DNA of 64,000 nucleotides from Streptomyces drozdowiczii. Lineage in GTDB: Bacteria > Actinomycetota > Actinomycetes > Streptomycetales > Streptomycetaceae. The notes beneath the pieces were generated by a model. That model did not search any database, was not told the DNA's origin, and was given only the letters and a program-made list of their open reading frames with translations. The position numbers and the translations under genes are program-made. This document shows, one piece after another, positions 25,466 to 34,585 of the stretch (the stretch's first letter is position 1; each line of letters opens with the position of its first letter). The stretch spans positions 2,852,001 through 2,916,000 of the forward strand of contig NZ_CP098740.1 of the NCBI RefSeq assembly GCF_026167665.1. Reading direction: 5' to 3'.

Positions 25466-26308
25466 TCAGTTCTTCTGGATCTGGTCGAAGCTCAGCTCGA
25501 CCGGGGTCTCGCGACCGAAGATCTCGACGAGGCCCTTGACCTTCTTCGAGTCGGCGTTGATCTCGTTGATCGTCGCCTGGAGCGTCGCGAACGGGCCGTC
25601 GGTGACGGTGACCGAGTCGCCGACCTCGAAGTCGAGAACCTCGACGGTGACCTTGCGGGCCGGAGCCGGCTTGCCCTCGGCCTCGGCGGCCTCGCGGGCG
25701 GCCTTCTCCTCGGCCTCCGGAGCGAGCATCTTGACGATCTCGTCCAGCGTCAGCGGGTACGGGTCGTAGGCGTTGCCCACGAAGCCGGTGACACCGGGGG
25801 TGTTGCGGACGACGCCCCAGGACTCGTTCGTCAGGTCCATGCGCACCAGGACGTAACCCGGGAGCTTGTTCTGACGGACGTTCTTGCGCTCGCCGTTCTT
25901 GATCTGGACGATTTCCTCCTCAGGCACCTCGGCCTGATAGATGAACTCCTCCACGTTCAGCGAGACGGCGCGCTGCTCCAGGTTGGCCTTCACACGCTTC
26001 TCGTAACCGGCGTACGTGTGGATGACGTACCACTCGCCCGGCAGCCCGCGGAGCTCCTCGCGCAGGGCCGTGACGGGGTCGACGGGCTCGGCCGGCTCGG
26101 CCTCCTCCTCGTCGGCCGCGTCCGCGGTCTCCTCGGCGGTGTCCTCGGACGCCTCGTCGCCGGCCGCGGGGGCCTCGTCGGCGTCGGCGGCTTCGGCCTG
26201 GTCCGACTCCTCGGCGTCCGCCGCCTCGACGATGTCGAGCTCGTCCTCGGCGGACTCGAAGGCGCCCGCCGTCGGCTCGACGGCGTCGTTCAGGTTCGGG
26301 TCAGACAC
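25466..26308 (-). CDS. nusG: Transcription termination/antitermination factor NusG
   Basis: 280 residues. The NGN domain begins near residue 92 ([20 protein letters not shown]) and runs to about 200. The KOW domain is at the C-terminus ([19 protein letters not shown]). The first 85-90 residues are an acidic, low-complexity extension rich in Glu, Asp and Ala, common in streptomycete NusG and absent from the E. coli protein. It binds RNA polymerase and ribosome/Rho. Confidence 0.95.
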   Translation of the reverse strand: MSDPNLNDAVEPTAGAFESAEDELDIVEAADAEESDQAEAADADEAPAAGDEASEDTAEETADAADEEEAEPAEPVDPVTALREELRGLPGEWYVIHTYAGYEKRVKANLEQRAVSLNVEEFIYQAEVPEEEIVQIKNGERKNVRQNKLPGYVLVRMDLTNESWGVVRNTPGVTGFVGNAYDPYPLTLDEIVKMLAPEAEEKAAREAAEAEGKPAPARKVTVEVLDFEVGDSVTVTDGPFATLQATINEINADSKKVKGLVEIFGRETPVELSFDQIQKN

Positions 26309-26343
26309 GGTGGCTTCTTCCTGGATACATATGGGTGGAACAT

Positions 26344-26374
26344 GCGAAAGGGGCGCCCATCAGGCGCCCTTCGC
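26344..26374 (-). terminator. secE-nusG intercistronic hairpin
   Basis: A stem formed by 26344-26357 and 26363-26374 (one bulged base) in the short secE-nusG gap. It probably acts as a partial terminator or an RNA-processing element rather than a full stop, because nusG has no obvious promoter of its own. Confidence 0.5.
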
Positions 26375-26379
26375 GTGGA

Positions 26380-26667
26380 TCAGCCGAAGACGTACTTGAC
26401 GACCCGCGCGAAACCGAAGTCAATCACGGTTACGAGGCCGATCATGACGACGACGAACGCAATCACCACACTGGTGTACGTCGTCAGCTGGTTGCGCGTC
26501 GGCCAGACGACCTTGCGGAGCTCCGCGACGATCTGGCGGTAGAAGAGCGCGAGACGGCCCAGAGGGCCCTTCTTTCCGCGCTTGCCGCCCTTCCGGGTCT
26601 TCTTCTTCGACTCGGGGGCCTCGTCCTCGGCATCAGGCTTGTCGATGGAGCCCACGGCGTCCGTCAC
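26380..26667 (-). CDS. secE: Preprotein translocase subunit SecE
   Basis: 95 residues from GTG 26667 (VTDAVGSIDKPDAEDEAPES), with AGGTGAGAAG upstream. A basic stretch (KKKTRKGGKRGKKG) is followed by the conserved amphipathic FYRQIVAELRKVVWPTRNQL and one membrane helix (VVIAFVVVMIGLVTVIDFGF). Stabilises SecY in the translocon. The longer open frame reads through tRNA-Trp and is not coding. Confidence 0.95.
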   Translation of the reverse strand: MTDAVGSIDKPDAEDEAPESKKKTRKGGKRGKKGPLGRLALFYRQIVAELRKVVWPTRNQLTTYTSVVIAFVVVMIGLVTVIDFGFARVVKYVFG

Positions 26668-26773
26668 GCTTCTCACCTGATTCCGGGTCGTGGCCGTGCC
26701 GCGCCCGGTGGAGCCGCACGGCGGTGCATTGAAGTACGTACATGCGCACACATCCTGGCGAAGGAGTGTGTAG

Positions 26774-26846
26774 CAGGGCCGGAGGGACTTGAACCCCCAA
26801 CCGCTGGTTTTGGAGACCAGTGCTCTACCAATTGAGCTACGACCCT
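26774..26846 (-). tRNA. tRNA-Trp (anticodon CCA)
   Basis: 73 nt. The acceptor pairs AGGGTCG with CGGCCCT; the D-loop has AGCTCAATTGGTAGAG; the anticodon stem-loop is CTGGT-CTCCAAA-ACCAG; the T-loop is GGTTCAAGTCC. The 3' CCA is not encoded. It lies upstream of secE on the same strand, as in other actinobacteria. Confidence 0.97.
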
Positions 26847-27071
26847 TTGTGGATTCCACCAACCTACCGCATGTTCCCGGATGACCCGAGTGCAGGAACG
26901 GTGCGGCTGGTGAAGGCCAACGACAGGAGAGTGTACGTGCTCAGCGGCCCGGCGTCGAACAGAAAGCTGCTGATCGCTCCTGGTCGCTTCCTGTCCGCAT
27001 GCTGTCCGAGTGCTGTCCGGTCCCTGAAACCCCCGTGCCGACGCGGAAAACGGTCTGCGAGCATGGGGGCC

Positions 27072-28298
27072 ATGAGCGCTGCTACTTCTCCGTCCGAGAG
27101 CCGGGTCTCCGCCCGCATCGGTGCCATCTCCGAATCCGCCACCCTCGCCGTCGACGCCAAGGCCAAGGCCCTCAAGGCCGCCGGCCGCCCGGTGATCGGC
27201 TTCGGTGCCGGTGAGCCCGACTTCCCGACGCCCGGCTACATCGTGGACGCCGCCGTCGAGGCGTGCCGCACCCCGAAGTACCACCGCTACACCCCCGCGG
27301 GCGGGCTCCCCGAGCTCAAGGCCGCCATCGCGGAGAAGACGCTGCGCGACTCCGGTTACGAGGTCGACGCCTCCCAGATCCTGGTGACCAACGGCGGCAA
27401 GCAGGCGATCTACGAGGCGTTCGCCGCGATCCTCGACCCGGGCGACGAGGTCATCGTCCCGGCCCCGTACTGGACCACCTACCCCGAGTCGATCCGGCTG
27501 GCCGGCGGCGTCCCGGTGGAGGTCGTGGCCGACGAGACCACCGGTTACCGGGTCTCCGTGGAGCAGCTGGAGGCGGCCCGTACCGAGCGTACGAAGGTCG
27601 TCCTGTTCGTCTCCCCGTCGAACCCGACCGGCGCGGTCTACAGCGAGGCGGACGCCGAGGCGATCGGCCGCTGGGCCGTCGAGCACGGCCTGTGGGTGAT
27701 GACCGACGAGATCTACGAGCACCTGGTCTACGGCGACGCGAAGTTCACCTCGCTCCCGGCGATCGTGCCCGAGCTGCGCGACAAGTGCATCGTGGTCAAC
27801 GGCGTCGCCAAGACGTACGCGATGACCGGCTGGCGCGTCGGGTGGATCATCGGCCCCAAGGACGTCGTGAAGGCCGCGACCAACCTCCAGTCGCACGCCA
27901 CGTCCAACGTCGCCAACGTCTCGCAGGCCGCCGCGCTCGCCGCCATCTCCGGGAACCTGGACGCGGTCGCCGAGATGCGCACCGCGTTCGACCGGCGCCG
28001 CAAGACCATCGTGCGGATGCTCAACGACATCGACGGCGTGTTCTGCCCGGAGCCCGAGGGCGCGTTCTACGCGTACCCGTCGGTCAAGGAGCTGCTCGGC
28101 AGGGAGATCCGCGGCAAGCGCCCGCAGACCTCGGTGGAGCTGGCCGCGCTGATCCTGGACGAGGCCGAGGTGGCGGTCGTCCCGGGCGAGGCGTTCGGCA
28201 CCCCGGGCTACCTGCGCCTGTCGTACGCGCTGGGCGACGACGACCTGGTCGAGGGCGTCTCGCGGCTCCAGAAGCTGCTGGGTGAGGCGAAGGCGTAA
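27072..28298 (+). CDS. aspC: Pyridoxal-phosphate aspartate/aromatic aminotransferase
   Basis: A 408-residue class I/II aminotransferase. Substrate-binding [16 protein letters not shown] is near residue 38-53, [13 protein letters not shown] near 180, the cofactor aspartate is in [10 protein letters not shown], and the Schiff-base lysine is in [16 protein letters not shown] (about residue 246). It transfers amino groups between aspartate and 2-oxoglutarate; substrate breadth is not determinable here. ATG 27072 gives the usual length; an in-frame ATG three codons earlier is possible. Confidence 0.93.
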   Translation: MSAATSPSESRVSARIGAISESATLAVDAKAKALKAAGRPVIGFGAGEPDFPTPGYIVDAAVEACRTPKYHRYTPAGGLPELKAAIAEKTLRDSGYEVDASQILVTNGGKQAIYEAFAAILDPGDEVIVPAPYWTTYPESIRLAGGVPVEVVADETTGYRVSVEQLEAARTERTKVVLFVSPSNPTGAVYSEADAEAIGRWAVEHGLWVMTDEIYEHLVYGDAKFTSLPAIVPELRDKCIVVNGVAKTYAMTGWRVGWIIGPKDVVKAATNLQSHATSNVANVSQAAALAAISGNLDAVAEMRTAFDRRRKTIVRMLNDIDGVFCPEPEGAFYAYPSVKELLGREIRGKRPQTSVELAALILDEAEVAVVPGEAFGTPGYLRLSYALGDDDLVEGVSRLQKLLGEAKA

Positions 28299-28319
28299 CC
28301 CCGCTCCCTTCCCTTGAAT

Positions 28320-28349
28320 GCGGCCCCCGATGTCCGAATCGGGGGTCGC
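28320..28349 (+). terminator. aspC terminator
   Basis: A 12-bp stem (28320-28331 with 28338-28349, one mismatch), 21 bases after the aspC stop and followed by a TTTC run. Confidence 0.75.
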
Positions 28350-28422
28350 TTTCGCGTTCGAGGGGGCACCCGATGGGGAAAGCGGCTACCGCGCCGCCCC
28401 GTCCGTGCGGCAGGATCTTGCA

Positions 28423-29444
28423 ATGGAACGTGATGTACGGCTGTTGCCCAAGGCCCACCTGCACCTGCACTTCACCGGGTCGATGCGGCCCACGACGCTG
28501 CTGGAGCTCGCCGACAAGTACGGGGTGCGGCTGCCCGAGGCCCTGACCGGCGGCGAGCCGCCCAAACTGCGCGCCACGGACGAGCGGGGCTGGTTCCGCT
28601 TCCAGCGGCTGTACGACATCGCCCGGTCCTGCCTGCGGGCCCCGAGGACATCCAGCGCCTGGTGCGCGAGGCCGCCCAGGAGGACGTGGCGGACGGCTCC
28701 CGCTGGCTGGAGATCCAGGTCGACCCCACCTCGTACGCGCCCCTGCTCGGCGGCCTGATCCCGGCGATCGAGATCATCCTGGACGCGGTGGACGCCGCCT
28801 CGCGCGAGACCGGACTGCCGATCCGGGTGGTCATCGCGGCGAACCGGATGAAGCACCCGCTGGACGCCCGGACCCTCGCGCGCCTCGCCGTGCGGTACGC
28901 GGACCGGGGGGTGGTCGGCTTCGGCCTCTCCAACGACGAACGGCGCGGCATGGCCCGCGACTTCGACCGGGCGTTCGCCATCGCCCGGGAGGGCGGTCTG
29001 CTGGCCGCCCCGCACGGCGGCGAGCTGTCGGGCCCGTCCAGCGTCCGGGACTGCCTGGACGACCTCGACGCGGCCCGGGTGGGGCACGGTGTGCGCGCCG
29101 CCGAGGACCCCCGGCTGCTGCGGCGGCTCGCCGAGGCGGGGGTGACCTGCGAGGTGTGCCCCGCGTCCAATGTGGCGCTCGGCGTCTACGAGAAGCCCGC
29201 CGATGTCCCCCTGCGCACTCTGTTCGACGCCGGGGTGCCGATGGCCCTGGGCGCGGACGACCCGCTGCTCTTCGGCTCCCGGCTGGCCGCGCAGTACGAC
29301 CTGGTGCGCCGCCACCACGCGTTCACCGACGAGGAACTGGCCGAGCTGGCCCGCCAGTCGGTGCGCGGTTCGACGGCGCCGGAGCCGGTGCGGGCGGAGC
29401 TGCTGGCGGGGGTCGACGCGTGGCTGGCGGGTCCTGCGGCCTGA
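28423..29444 (+). pseudogene. Adenosine deaminase family protein, frameshifted by one base in a C run
   Basis: The N-terminus (MERDVRLLPKAHLHLHFTGS) holds metal-ligand histidines. At the four-C run 28640-28643 the frame breaks; downstream the other frame continues the same protein (VREAAQEDVADGSRWLEIQV ... HGGELSGPSSVRDCL ... RVGHGVRA ... LGADDPLLFGS). Adding one base gives 340 residues, normal for the family. HGGE stands where many members have HAGE. The reaction would be hydrolytic deamination of a purine nucleoside or related compound. Downstream of aspC with its own short leader. Probably intact in the organism. Confidence 0.82.
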
Positions 29445-29447
29445 GCC

Positions 29448-30047
29448 TCAGCCCGCGAGGCCGCTGAGCAGGGTGCGGGCCAGGGCCGCCGCGAAGTCGT
29501 CCAGCGGCTGAGGCGGTTCGCCGGTGTCCGTGGCGTCGTAGGCGAAGGCGCGCTGGGCGCAGGCGCCGAGGAGCAGTGCGGCGGCCGCGTAGGTGTCGGC
29601 GTCGGGGCGGACGCGCCCTGCGGTCTGTTCGGCCCGCAGATACGTGGCGACGCCGCGGATGGGCAGGTGGGGGCCGGTGCCGAGTTCGCGCATCGCCGCG
29701 TCGTGGCGCTCCTTGAGCCTCGGTTCGGCGTAGAGGGAGGCGGCGATCGGGAAGCTCTGCTCGTAGAACAGGGCGGCCTGGCGGGCGATGTCGGTGAGGT
29801 TCTCCTCGACCGACCGCTCCCCCGCGCCCGGGTCGGCGATGAGCTCGCGCAGGTCGATCTTGGGCAGCCGTTCCTTGAGGACCACCACGAACAGCTCCTC
29901 CTTGCTGAGGAAGTGCTTGTAGAGCGCGGCCTCCGAGCAGCCGGCGGCCTTGGCGATCTCCTTGGTGGTGGTCCGGGCCAGGCCCTTGGTGAGCATGAGC
30001 TCGTGGGCGGCGTCGATGAGGCGGACGCGGGCCGGCTTCTGCTCCAT
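29448..30047 (-). CDS. TetR-family transcriptional repressor
   Basis: 199 residues from ATG 30047 (GGAGT just upstream). The TetR helix-turn-helix lies at residues about 10-55 (RLIDAAHELMLTKGLARTTT, KEIAKAAGCSEAALYKHFLS). The C-terminal ligand domain is divergent, as usual. It is divergent from an SDR-like reductase, with two candidate operators between them, so it probably represses both. The inducer is unknown. Confidence 0.9.
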   Translation of the reverse strand: MEQKPARVRLIDAAHELMLTKGLARTTTKEIAKAAGCSEAALYKHFLSKEELFVVVLKERLPKIDLRELIADPGAGERSVEENLTDIARQAALFYEQSFPIAASLYAEPRLKERHDAAMRELGTGPHLPIRGVATYLRAEQTAGRVRPDADTYAAAALLLGACAQRAFAYDATDTGEPPQPLDDFAAALARTLLSGLAG

Positions 30048-30070
30048 GAGCACTCCGATAAGACTTGACG

Positions 30071-30119
30071 GGTGAGTGATTACCCACCCACTCTAGAGGT
30101 GAGTGAACACTTACCCACC
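30071..30119. promoter_or_regulatory. Two candidate TetR operators
   Basis: Two related imperfect palindromes: GGTGAGTGATTACCCACC at 30071-30088, and a second at 30098-30119 that begins GGTGAGTG and ends TTACCCACC. Both lie in the divergent promoter gap of the TetR and SDR genes, with a CTCTAGAG-type spacer. Confidence 0.6.
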
Positions 30120-30134
30120 TCGAAGGGGTGTGCC

Positions 30135-30770
30135 ATGAAGCTCACGGTTTTTGGTGCGACCGGCGGTATCGGGCAGGAGATCGTCCGCCAGGCGGTGGCG
30201 GCGGGGCACGAGGTGACGGCGGTGGTCCGCGACCCCGCCCGGCTCGCGGTCCCGCTCTCGGACATCACGGTGCACACGGCCGCCCGGGTGGACGACCCGG
30301 AGGCGCTGCGGGAGGCGGTGGCGGGCCGGGACGCGGTCCTCTCCGGCCTCGGGTCCAGAGGCCGGAAGGCCGACGGGATCGCCGAGCGGCTGACCCGCGC
30401 CGTGCTGGCGGCCATGGAGGCGGAGGGCACCCGGCGGCTGCTGGTGGTCAGCGCCGCCCCGCTCGCCCCCACGCCCGCCGACGAGCCGCTGCTCGACCGG
30501 ATGATGCTGTCGATGATCGGCGCGGTCCTCAAGGAGGTGTACGCGGACCTCACCGCGATGGAGGCGGCGCTGGCGGCCTCGGCCACGGACTGGACGTCGG
30601 TGCGGCCGCCGAAGCTGACGAACGGGCCCCTGACGGGCACCTACCGCACGGTCGTCGGCGGCAACCCGCGCAGCGGCCGGTCCATCTCCCGGGCCGACGT
30701 GGCCCACGCCATGCTGGCCCTGATCGGCGACCGGGCAACGGTGAAGCAGGGCGTGGGCGTCGCGTACTGA
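30135..30770 (+). CDS. NAD(P)H-binding SDR-like oxidoreductase
   Basis: 211 residues from MKLTVFGATGGIGQEIVRQA, which contains the TGxxGxxG-type Rossmann motif at residues about 7-13. AGGGG precedes the ATG. A conserved DWTSVRPPKL segment is typical of NmrA/flavin-reductase-like proteins. No catalytic YxxxK is obvious. Likely reduces a small carbonyl, quinone or flavin compound and is TetR-controlled from the divergent gene. Confidence 0.78.
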   Translation: MKLTVFGATGGIGQEIVRQAVAAGHEVTAVVRDPARLAVPLSDITVHTAARVDDPEALREAVAGRDAVLSGLGSRGRKADGIAERLTRAVLAAMEAEGTRRLLVVSAAPLAPTPADEPLLDRMMLSMIGAVLKEVYADLTAMEAALAASATDWTSVRPPKLTNGPLTGTYRTVVGGNPRSGRSISRADVAHAMLALIGDRATVKQGVGVAY

Positions 30771-30780
30771 GGCCCGGGTC

Positions 30781-30810
30781 GGGCGCCCGGGGCACGGGGC
30801 CCGGGCGCCC
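30781..30810. terminator. Bidirectional terminator between the SDR gene and murB
   Basis: An 11-bp perfect stem (30781-30791 with 30800-30810) in the gap between convergent genes; its right arm touches the last base of the murB stop codon. Confidence 0.75.
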
Positions 30811-31864
30811 TACAGGCTGACGCCCACCGTCACCGGTTCGTTGACCAGGGTGACGCCGAAGGCCGCGTGCACTCCGGCAACCACCTCGCGCGCCAGGGCG
30901 AGCAGGTCCTCCGTGGTCGCCGCGCCCCGGTTGGTGAGGGCGAGCGTGTGCTTGGTGGAGATGCGGGCGGGTCCGGTGCCGTAGCCCTTGGTGAAGCCGG
31001 CCCGGTCGATGAGCCAGGCGGCGGAGGTCTTGGTGCGCCCCTCACCGGCGGGGAAGGCGGGGGCGTCACCTCGGGCCCCAGCCGGTCGGCGACCCGGGCC
31101 AGGAACGCGTCGAACTCGGCCTGTTCCAGGATCGGGTTGGTGAAGAAGGACCCGGCCGACCAGGTGTCGTGGTCCTCGGGGTCCAGCACCATGCCCTTGC
31201 CGGCGCGCAGCCGGAGCACCGTTTCACGGGCCTCGGCGGCGGGAACGCGCTCGCCCTCCTGGACGCCCATGGCCCGCGCGGTCTCCGGGTACTTCAGGGG
31301 CGCCGAGAGCCCGCCGGCCTCCTCCAGGCCGAAGCGGACGCGCAGCACCACGTACCGGTCGGGTTCGGCCTTGAAGCGGCTGTGCCGGTAGGAGAACGCG
31401 CACTCGGAGTTGGGCAGGACGACCGTTTCGCGGGTGCGCCGGTCGTAGGCGACGACCTCCGTGATGGTGGCGGACACCTCCTGTCCGTACGCCCCGACGT
31501 TCTGGATCGGGGTCGCACCCGCCGAGCCGGGGATGCCCGCCAGGCATTCGAGGCCCGCGAGACCGGCCTCCACGGTGCGGGTGACGGCGTCGGTCCAGAC
31601 CTCGCCCGCGGCCAGTTCCAGGGAGCCGCCGTCGAGGACGAAGCCCTTGGTGGCGATCCGCAGGGCGGTGCCCTCGAAGCCCTTGTCGCCGATGACCAGA
31701 TTGCTGCCGCCGCCGATGATCAGGAGCGGGGTGCCGCTGTCGTCGGCCTCGCGCACGGCGTCGATCACCTCGGTGTCCGTGGTGGCCGTGAGGAGCCGGG
31801 TGGCGGGGCCGCCCAGCCGGAAGGTGGTCAGGGGGGCGAGGGGCGCGTCGTGGAGTTCCTGCAC
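30810..31864 (-). pseudogene. murB: UDP-N-acetylenolpyruvoylglucosamine reductase, frameshifted by one base in a G run
   Basis: The N-terminal FAD-binding part is clear (LAPLTTFRLGGPATRL, IIGGGSNLVIGDKGF, AGIPGSAGATPIQNVGAYGQ). The C-terminal part is in another frame: after the five-G run 31059-31063 (plus strand) the sequence reads AFPAGEGRTKTSAAWLIDRA, GFTKGYGTGPARISTKHTLA and ends NEPVTVGVSL at 30810. One added base gives 351 residues, normal length. MurB makes UDP-MurNAc for peptidoglycan and is essential, so a real frameshift is very unlikely unless another copy exists. GTG start. Confidence 0.9.
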
Positions 31865-31876
31865 GGGGACAAGAGT

Positions 31877-31917
31877 ACGGTCCGTGGCCCCGCCGTCTGG
31901 GCGGGGCCACGGACCGT
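31877..31917 (-). terminator. Terminator of the MFS gene
   Basis: An 18-bp perfect stem (31877-31894 with 31900-31917, 5-base loop) about 20 bases after the MFS stop. It shields murB from the transporter transcript. Confidence 0.88.
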
Positions 31918-31936
31918 GTGGCGTGTGCGGGGTGCG

Positions 31937-33391
31937 TCAGGCGGGTACGGAGACCGGCTCCTCGGTGTGGGCGTCGGCGTCGGCCGTCTCGGTGGCGGCC
32001 TCCTGCGCACCGGCGGCGCGGCGGCCGGGGATCATCAGGGCGACGAGCGCGGCCAGGGCGACGACTCCGGAGCCGATCCAGACGGCGGGCACGGTGCCGT
32101 CGGTGAAGGACTGCGCGGACTCCAGGCCGCCCTGCGAGGCGAAGACGGTGGTGAGCACGGCGACCCCGAGGGCGCCGCCGACCTCGCGGAGGGCGTTGTT
32201 GGAGCCGGACGCGATGCCCTGGTCACCGGGGCGGACGCTGGACATCACCAGGCTGGCGGCCGGCGCGAAGTACAGGGCCATTCCGATGCCGCCGATGATC
32301 AGGGCGGGCAGCTGCGAGGCGTAGGACGCGTCCGGGGCGATGATCAGGGCGAAGAGGGCGAGGCCGACGGCCTGGAGGGCGAGCCCGGTCACGACCACCG
32401 GGCGGCCGCCGAACCGGTCGGAGAGCATCCCGGCGATGGGGGCGACGAGCATCGGCATCCCGGTCCAGGGCAGCATCCGCAGCCCGGCCTCGGTCGGCGA
32501 GTAGCCGAGGACGCCCTGGAGGTACTGGCTGAGCAGGAAGATCGCGCCGAACATCCCGAGGTACATCAGCATGCTGGCGATGTTGATCCCGAAGAAGCCG
32601 CGGTCCCGGAAGAGCCGCATGGGGAGCATCGGCTTGCGGCCCCGGAAGCCGTGGCGGATGAAGGCGCCGATGAGCGCGATGCCGGCGATGAGGGAGGTCA
32701 GGACGGTCGGGCTGGTCCAGCCGTCGGCGTTGGCGTTGACGAGGCCGTAGACGATGCCGAAGAGGCCGCCGCTGACGAGGAGGGTGCCGGGGACGTCGAG
32801 CCGGGCGCCGGGGGCGTACGACTCCGCGAGGCGGAAGCGGGCGAGGGGCAGCAGGAGCAGGCCGATCGGGACGTTGAGCCAGAAGATCCACTGCCAGGAG
32901 ATGTGCTCGGTGAGGCTGCCGCCGATCAGGGGTCCGCTGGCCACGGCGAGCCCGGTCGCGGCGCTGAAGATGCCGAGCGCCGCGCCCCGTCGGGCGGGTT
33001 CCACGGCGGCCGTGAGCAGGGTGAGCGTGAGCGGCATCATGATCGCGGCGCCGACGCCCTGGACGGCGCGGAAGGCGATGAGTTCGTTGATGCCGGGTGA
33101 GAGGGCGGCCGCGGCGGAGGCGCCGGTGAAGACGGTGAGGCCGGTGAGGAAGAGCCGACGGCGGCCGAAGCGGTCACCGAGGGCGGCGCCGAACATCAGC
33201 AGGACGGCGAAGGTGAGCGTGTAGGCGTTGACCGTCCACTCCAGCTCCTCCATCTCTCCGCCGAGGCTTTCGCGGATGGACGGCAGGGCGGTGGTGACGA
33301 CGAGGTTGTCGAGGGCCGCCATGAAGCCGGCGACGCTGGTGATGACGAGGGCCCAGGCCGCTCCCGCGCGGCCTGTCGATTGCTGGTTCAC
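31937..33391 (-). CDS. MFS multidrug efflux transporter (DHA2/EmrB-QacA type)
   Basis: A 484-residue, 14-segment major facilitator. The N-terminus has ALDNLVVTTALPSIRESLGG (motif D1-type) and GAALGDRFGRRRLFLTGLTV (motif A). Segment 5 carries FSAATGLAVASGPLIGGSLT (motif C of antiporters). GTG start. Expected to export drugs or cations using the proton gradient. A TetR-type operator overlaps its promoter (33406-33425) and the repressor gene lies directly upstream on the same strand. Confidence 0.92.
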   Translation of the reverse strand: MNQQSTGRAGAAWALVITSVAGFMAALDNLVVTTALPSIRESLGGEMEELEWTVNAYTLTFAVLLMFGAALGDRFGRRRLFLTGLTVFTGASAAAALSPGINELIAFRAVQGVGAAIMMPLTLTLLTAAVEPARRGAALGIFSAATGLAVASGPLIGGSLTEHISWQWIFWLNVPIGLLLLPLARFRLAESYAPGARLDVPGTLLVSGGLFGIVYGLVNANADGWTSPTVLTSLIAGIALIGAFIRHGFRGRKPMLPMRLFRDRGFFGINIASMLMYLGMFGAIFLLSQYLQGVLGYSPTEAGLRMLPWTGMPMLVAPIAGMLSDRFGGRPVVVTGLALQAVGLALFALIIAPDASYASQLPALIIGGIGMALYFAPAASLVMSSVRPGDQGIASGSNNALREVGGALGVAVLTTVFASQGGLESAQSFTDGTVPAVWIGSGVVALAALVALMIPGRRAAGAQEAATETADADAHTEEPVSVPA

Positions 33392-33405
33392 TGCTCCCCC
33401 TGAGG

Positions 33406-33425
33406 GTTAGTTATTGATTACTAAC
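33406..33425. promoter_or_regulatory. TetR operator before the MFS gene
   Basis: The sequence GTTAGTTATTGATTACTAAC has a perfect 6-bp inverted repeat (GTTAGT/ACTAAC) with an 8-base spacer. A near copy lies in front of the TetR gene (34035-34054). Confidence 0.75.
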
Positions 33426-33468
33426 TTTTCTGGGCAGAAAACCGGGCCGAACCCGGCGTCGTACGCGT

Positions 33469-34026
33469 TCAGGAGACCGGCTGGGCGGATTCGTAGAACC
33501 CGGACCAGATCCGGTGTCCGGCCGGAAAACCGAGCGAGGTCAGCGTGTTGGCGAGCATTCCGTACGCGAGGAACTGGGTGGTCTCGGCCACCTCGGCACC
33601 GAGCGCGAGGTTGACGGAGTCGAAGAGCTCCAGCCAGCCGGTCCGCATCGCCTCGCCGAATTCATGGTCACCGGCGGCCTCCGCTGCGGCGACGGCCGCG
33701 TACACCTGCATCTGCATGAGCAGCTTCTCGGGGTCGTCGGCGATCAGCCGCTGGTAGGCGCGGGCCATGGCGTGCAGCGCCTCCTCGCTGTCCAGCCCGT
33801 CGGCCGCGTCGGCGAAGACCTGCCGGGTCTCCTCCAGACAGCGCTCGGCCGCCGCGAGGAACATCGCCTCCTTGTTGGGGAAGAGGCGGAAGAGGTACGG
33901 CTGCGAGACACCCACCCGCTGGGCGATCACCGCGGTGGAGGTCGCGCTGTACCCACCGCGGGCGAACTCGGTGATCGCCGCGCGGATGACGCTCTCGCGC
34001 CGCTCATCTGCACTCATCCTTGCCAT
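33469..34026 (-). CDS. TetR-family repressor of the MFS pump
   Basis: 185 residues. The helix-turn-helix is at residues about 12-55 (VIRAAITEFARGGYSATSTA, AQRVGVSQPYLFRLFPNKEA). The C-terminal domain (residues 60-180) is of the TetR_C AcrR-like type. Upstream of and co-directional with the pump, with operators before both genes, so it likely represses both itself and the pump. The alternative start three codons in (MSADERR) cannot be excluded. Confidence 0.9.
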   Translation of the reverse strand: MARMSADERRESVIRAAITEFARGGYSATSTAVIAQRVGVSQPYLFRLFPNKEAMFLAAAERCLEETRQVFADAADGLDSEEALHAMARAYQRLIADDPEKLLMQMQVYAAVAAAEAAGDHEFGEAMRTGWLELFDSVNLALGAEVAETTQFLAYGMLANTLTSLGFPAGHRIWSGFYESAQPVS

Positions 34027-34034
34027 GCCAATAA

Positions 34035-34054
34035 GTTAGTACTCAATCACTAAC
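34035..34054. promoter_or_regulatory. TetR operator before its own gene
   Basis: GTTAGTACTCAATCACTAAC: the same 6-bp arms and 8-base spacer as the MFS-side site. Read on the opposite strand, the other site shares the TCAAT core. The arms extend to AAGTTAGT/ACTAACTT here. It begins 9 bases upstream of the start codon. Confidence 0.75.
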
Positions 34055-34099
34055 TTCGTCAAGCGGGATGCCGGGCCGAGTCGCGAACGGAGGTACGCG

Positions 34100-34131
34100 T
34101 AAGGGGCACGGCCCATGGACCGTGCCCCTTA
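34100..34131 (-). terminator. Terminator of the rpmG-MaoC transcription unit
   Basis: A 12-bp perfect stem (34100-34111 with 34120-34131), 26 bases after the MaoC stop on the minus strand. Confidence 0.8.
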
Positions 34132-34156
34132 CAACGCGTCGCGTCGCCCGTCGTCC

Positions 34157-34585
34157 CTAGGCGAGTTGCACCACGGCCCGGGACATGCCCAGGACCTTCT
34201 TGCCGTCGCTCATGACCGTCAGGTCCACCCGCACCCGCCGGTCGTCCAGCAGCGCGCCCACCTTGCCGCTGACCTCGATCTGCGCGCCCTTGTCGTCGTC
34301 CGGGACCACGACGGGCTTGGTGAAGCGCACCCCGTACTCGACGACCGCGCCCGGGTCGCCGGTCCAGTCCGTGACCACGCGGATCGCCTCGGCCATGGTG
34401 AACATGCCGTGCGCGATCACATCGGGCAGCCCGACCTCGCGCGCGAAGCGCTCGTTCCAGTGGATCGGGTTGAAGTCGCCCGAGGCACCCGCGTACTGCA
34501 CGAGGGTCGCCCGGGTGACCGGGAAGGACCGCGCCGGCAGCTCCGTACCGACCTCGACGGACTCGTAATTCACCTTCGCCGTCAT
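34157..34585 (-). CDS. MaoC-like dehydratase (HadB type)
   Basis: 142 residues; a hot-dog fold enoyl hydratase/dehydratase. The hydratase-2 motif AGASGDFNPIHWNERFA (residues about 32-48) contains the catalytic Asp and His. Its ATG overlaps the stop of the preceding MaoC gene (TGATG), so the two subunits are made together. Known: mycobacterial HadAB dehydratases have this paired layout beside rpmG. The acyl substrate in Streptomyces is not established. Confidence 0.87.
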   Translation of the reverse strand: MTAKVNYESVEVGTELPARSFPVTRATLVQYAGASGDFNPIHWNERFAREVGLPDVIAHGMFTMAEAIRVVTDWTGDPGAVVEYGVRFTKPVVVPDDDKGAQIEVSGKVGALLDDRRVRVDLTVMSDGKKVLGMSRAVVQLA

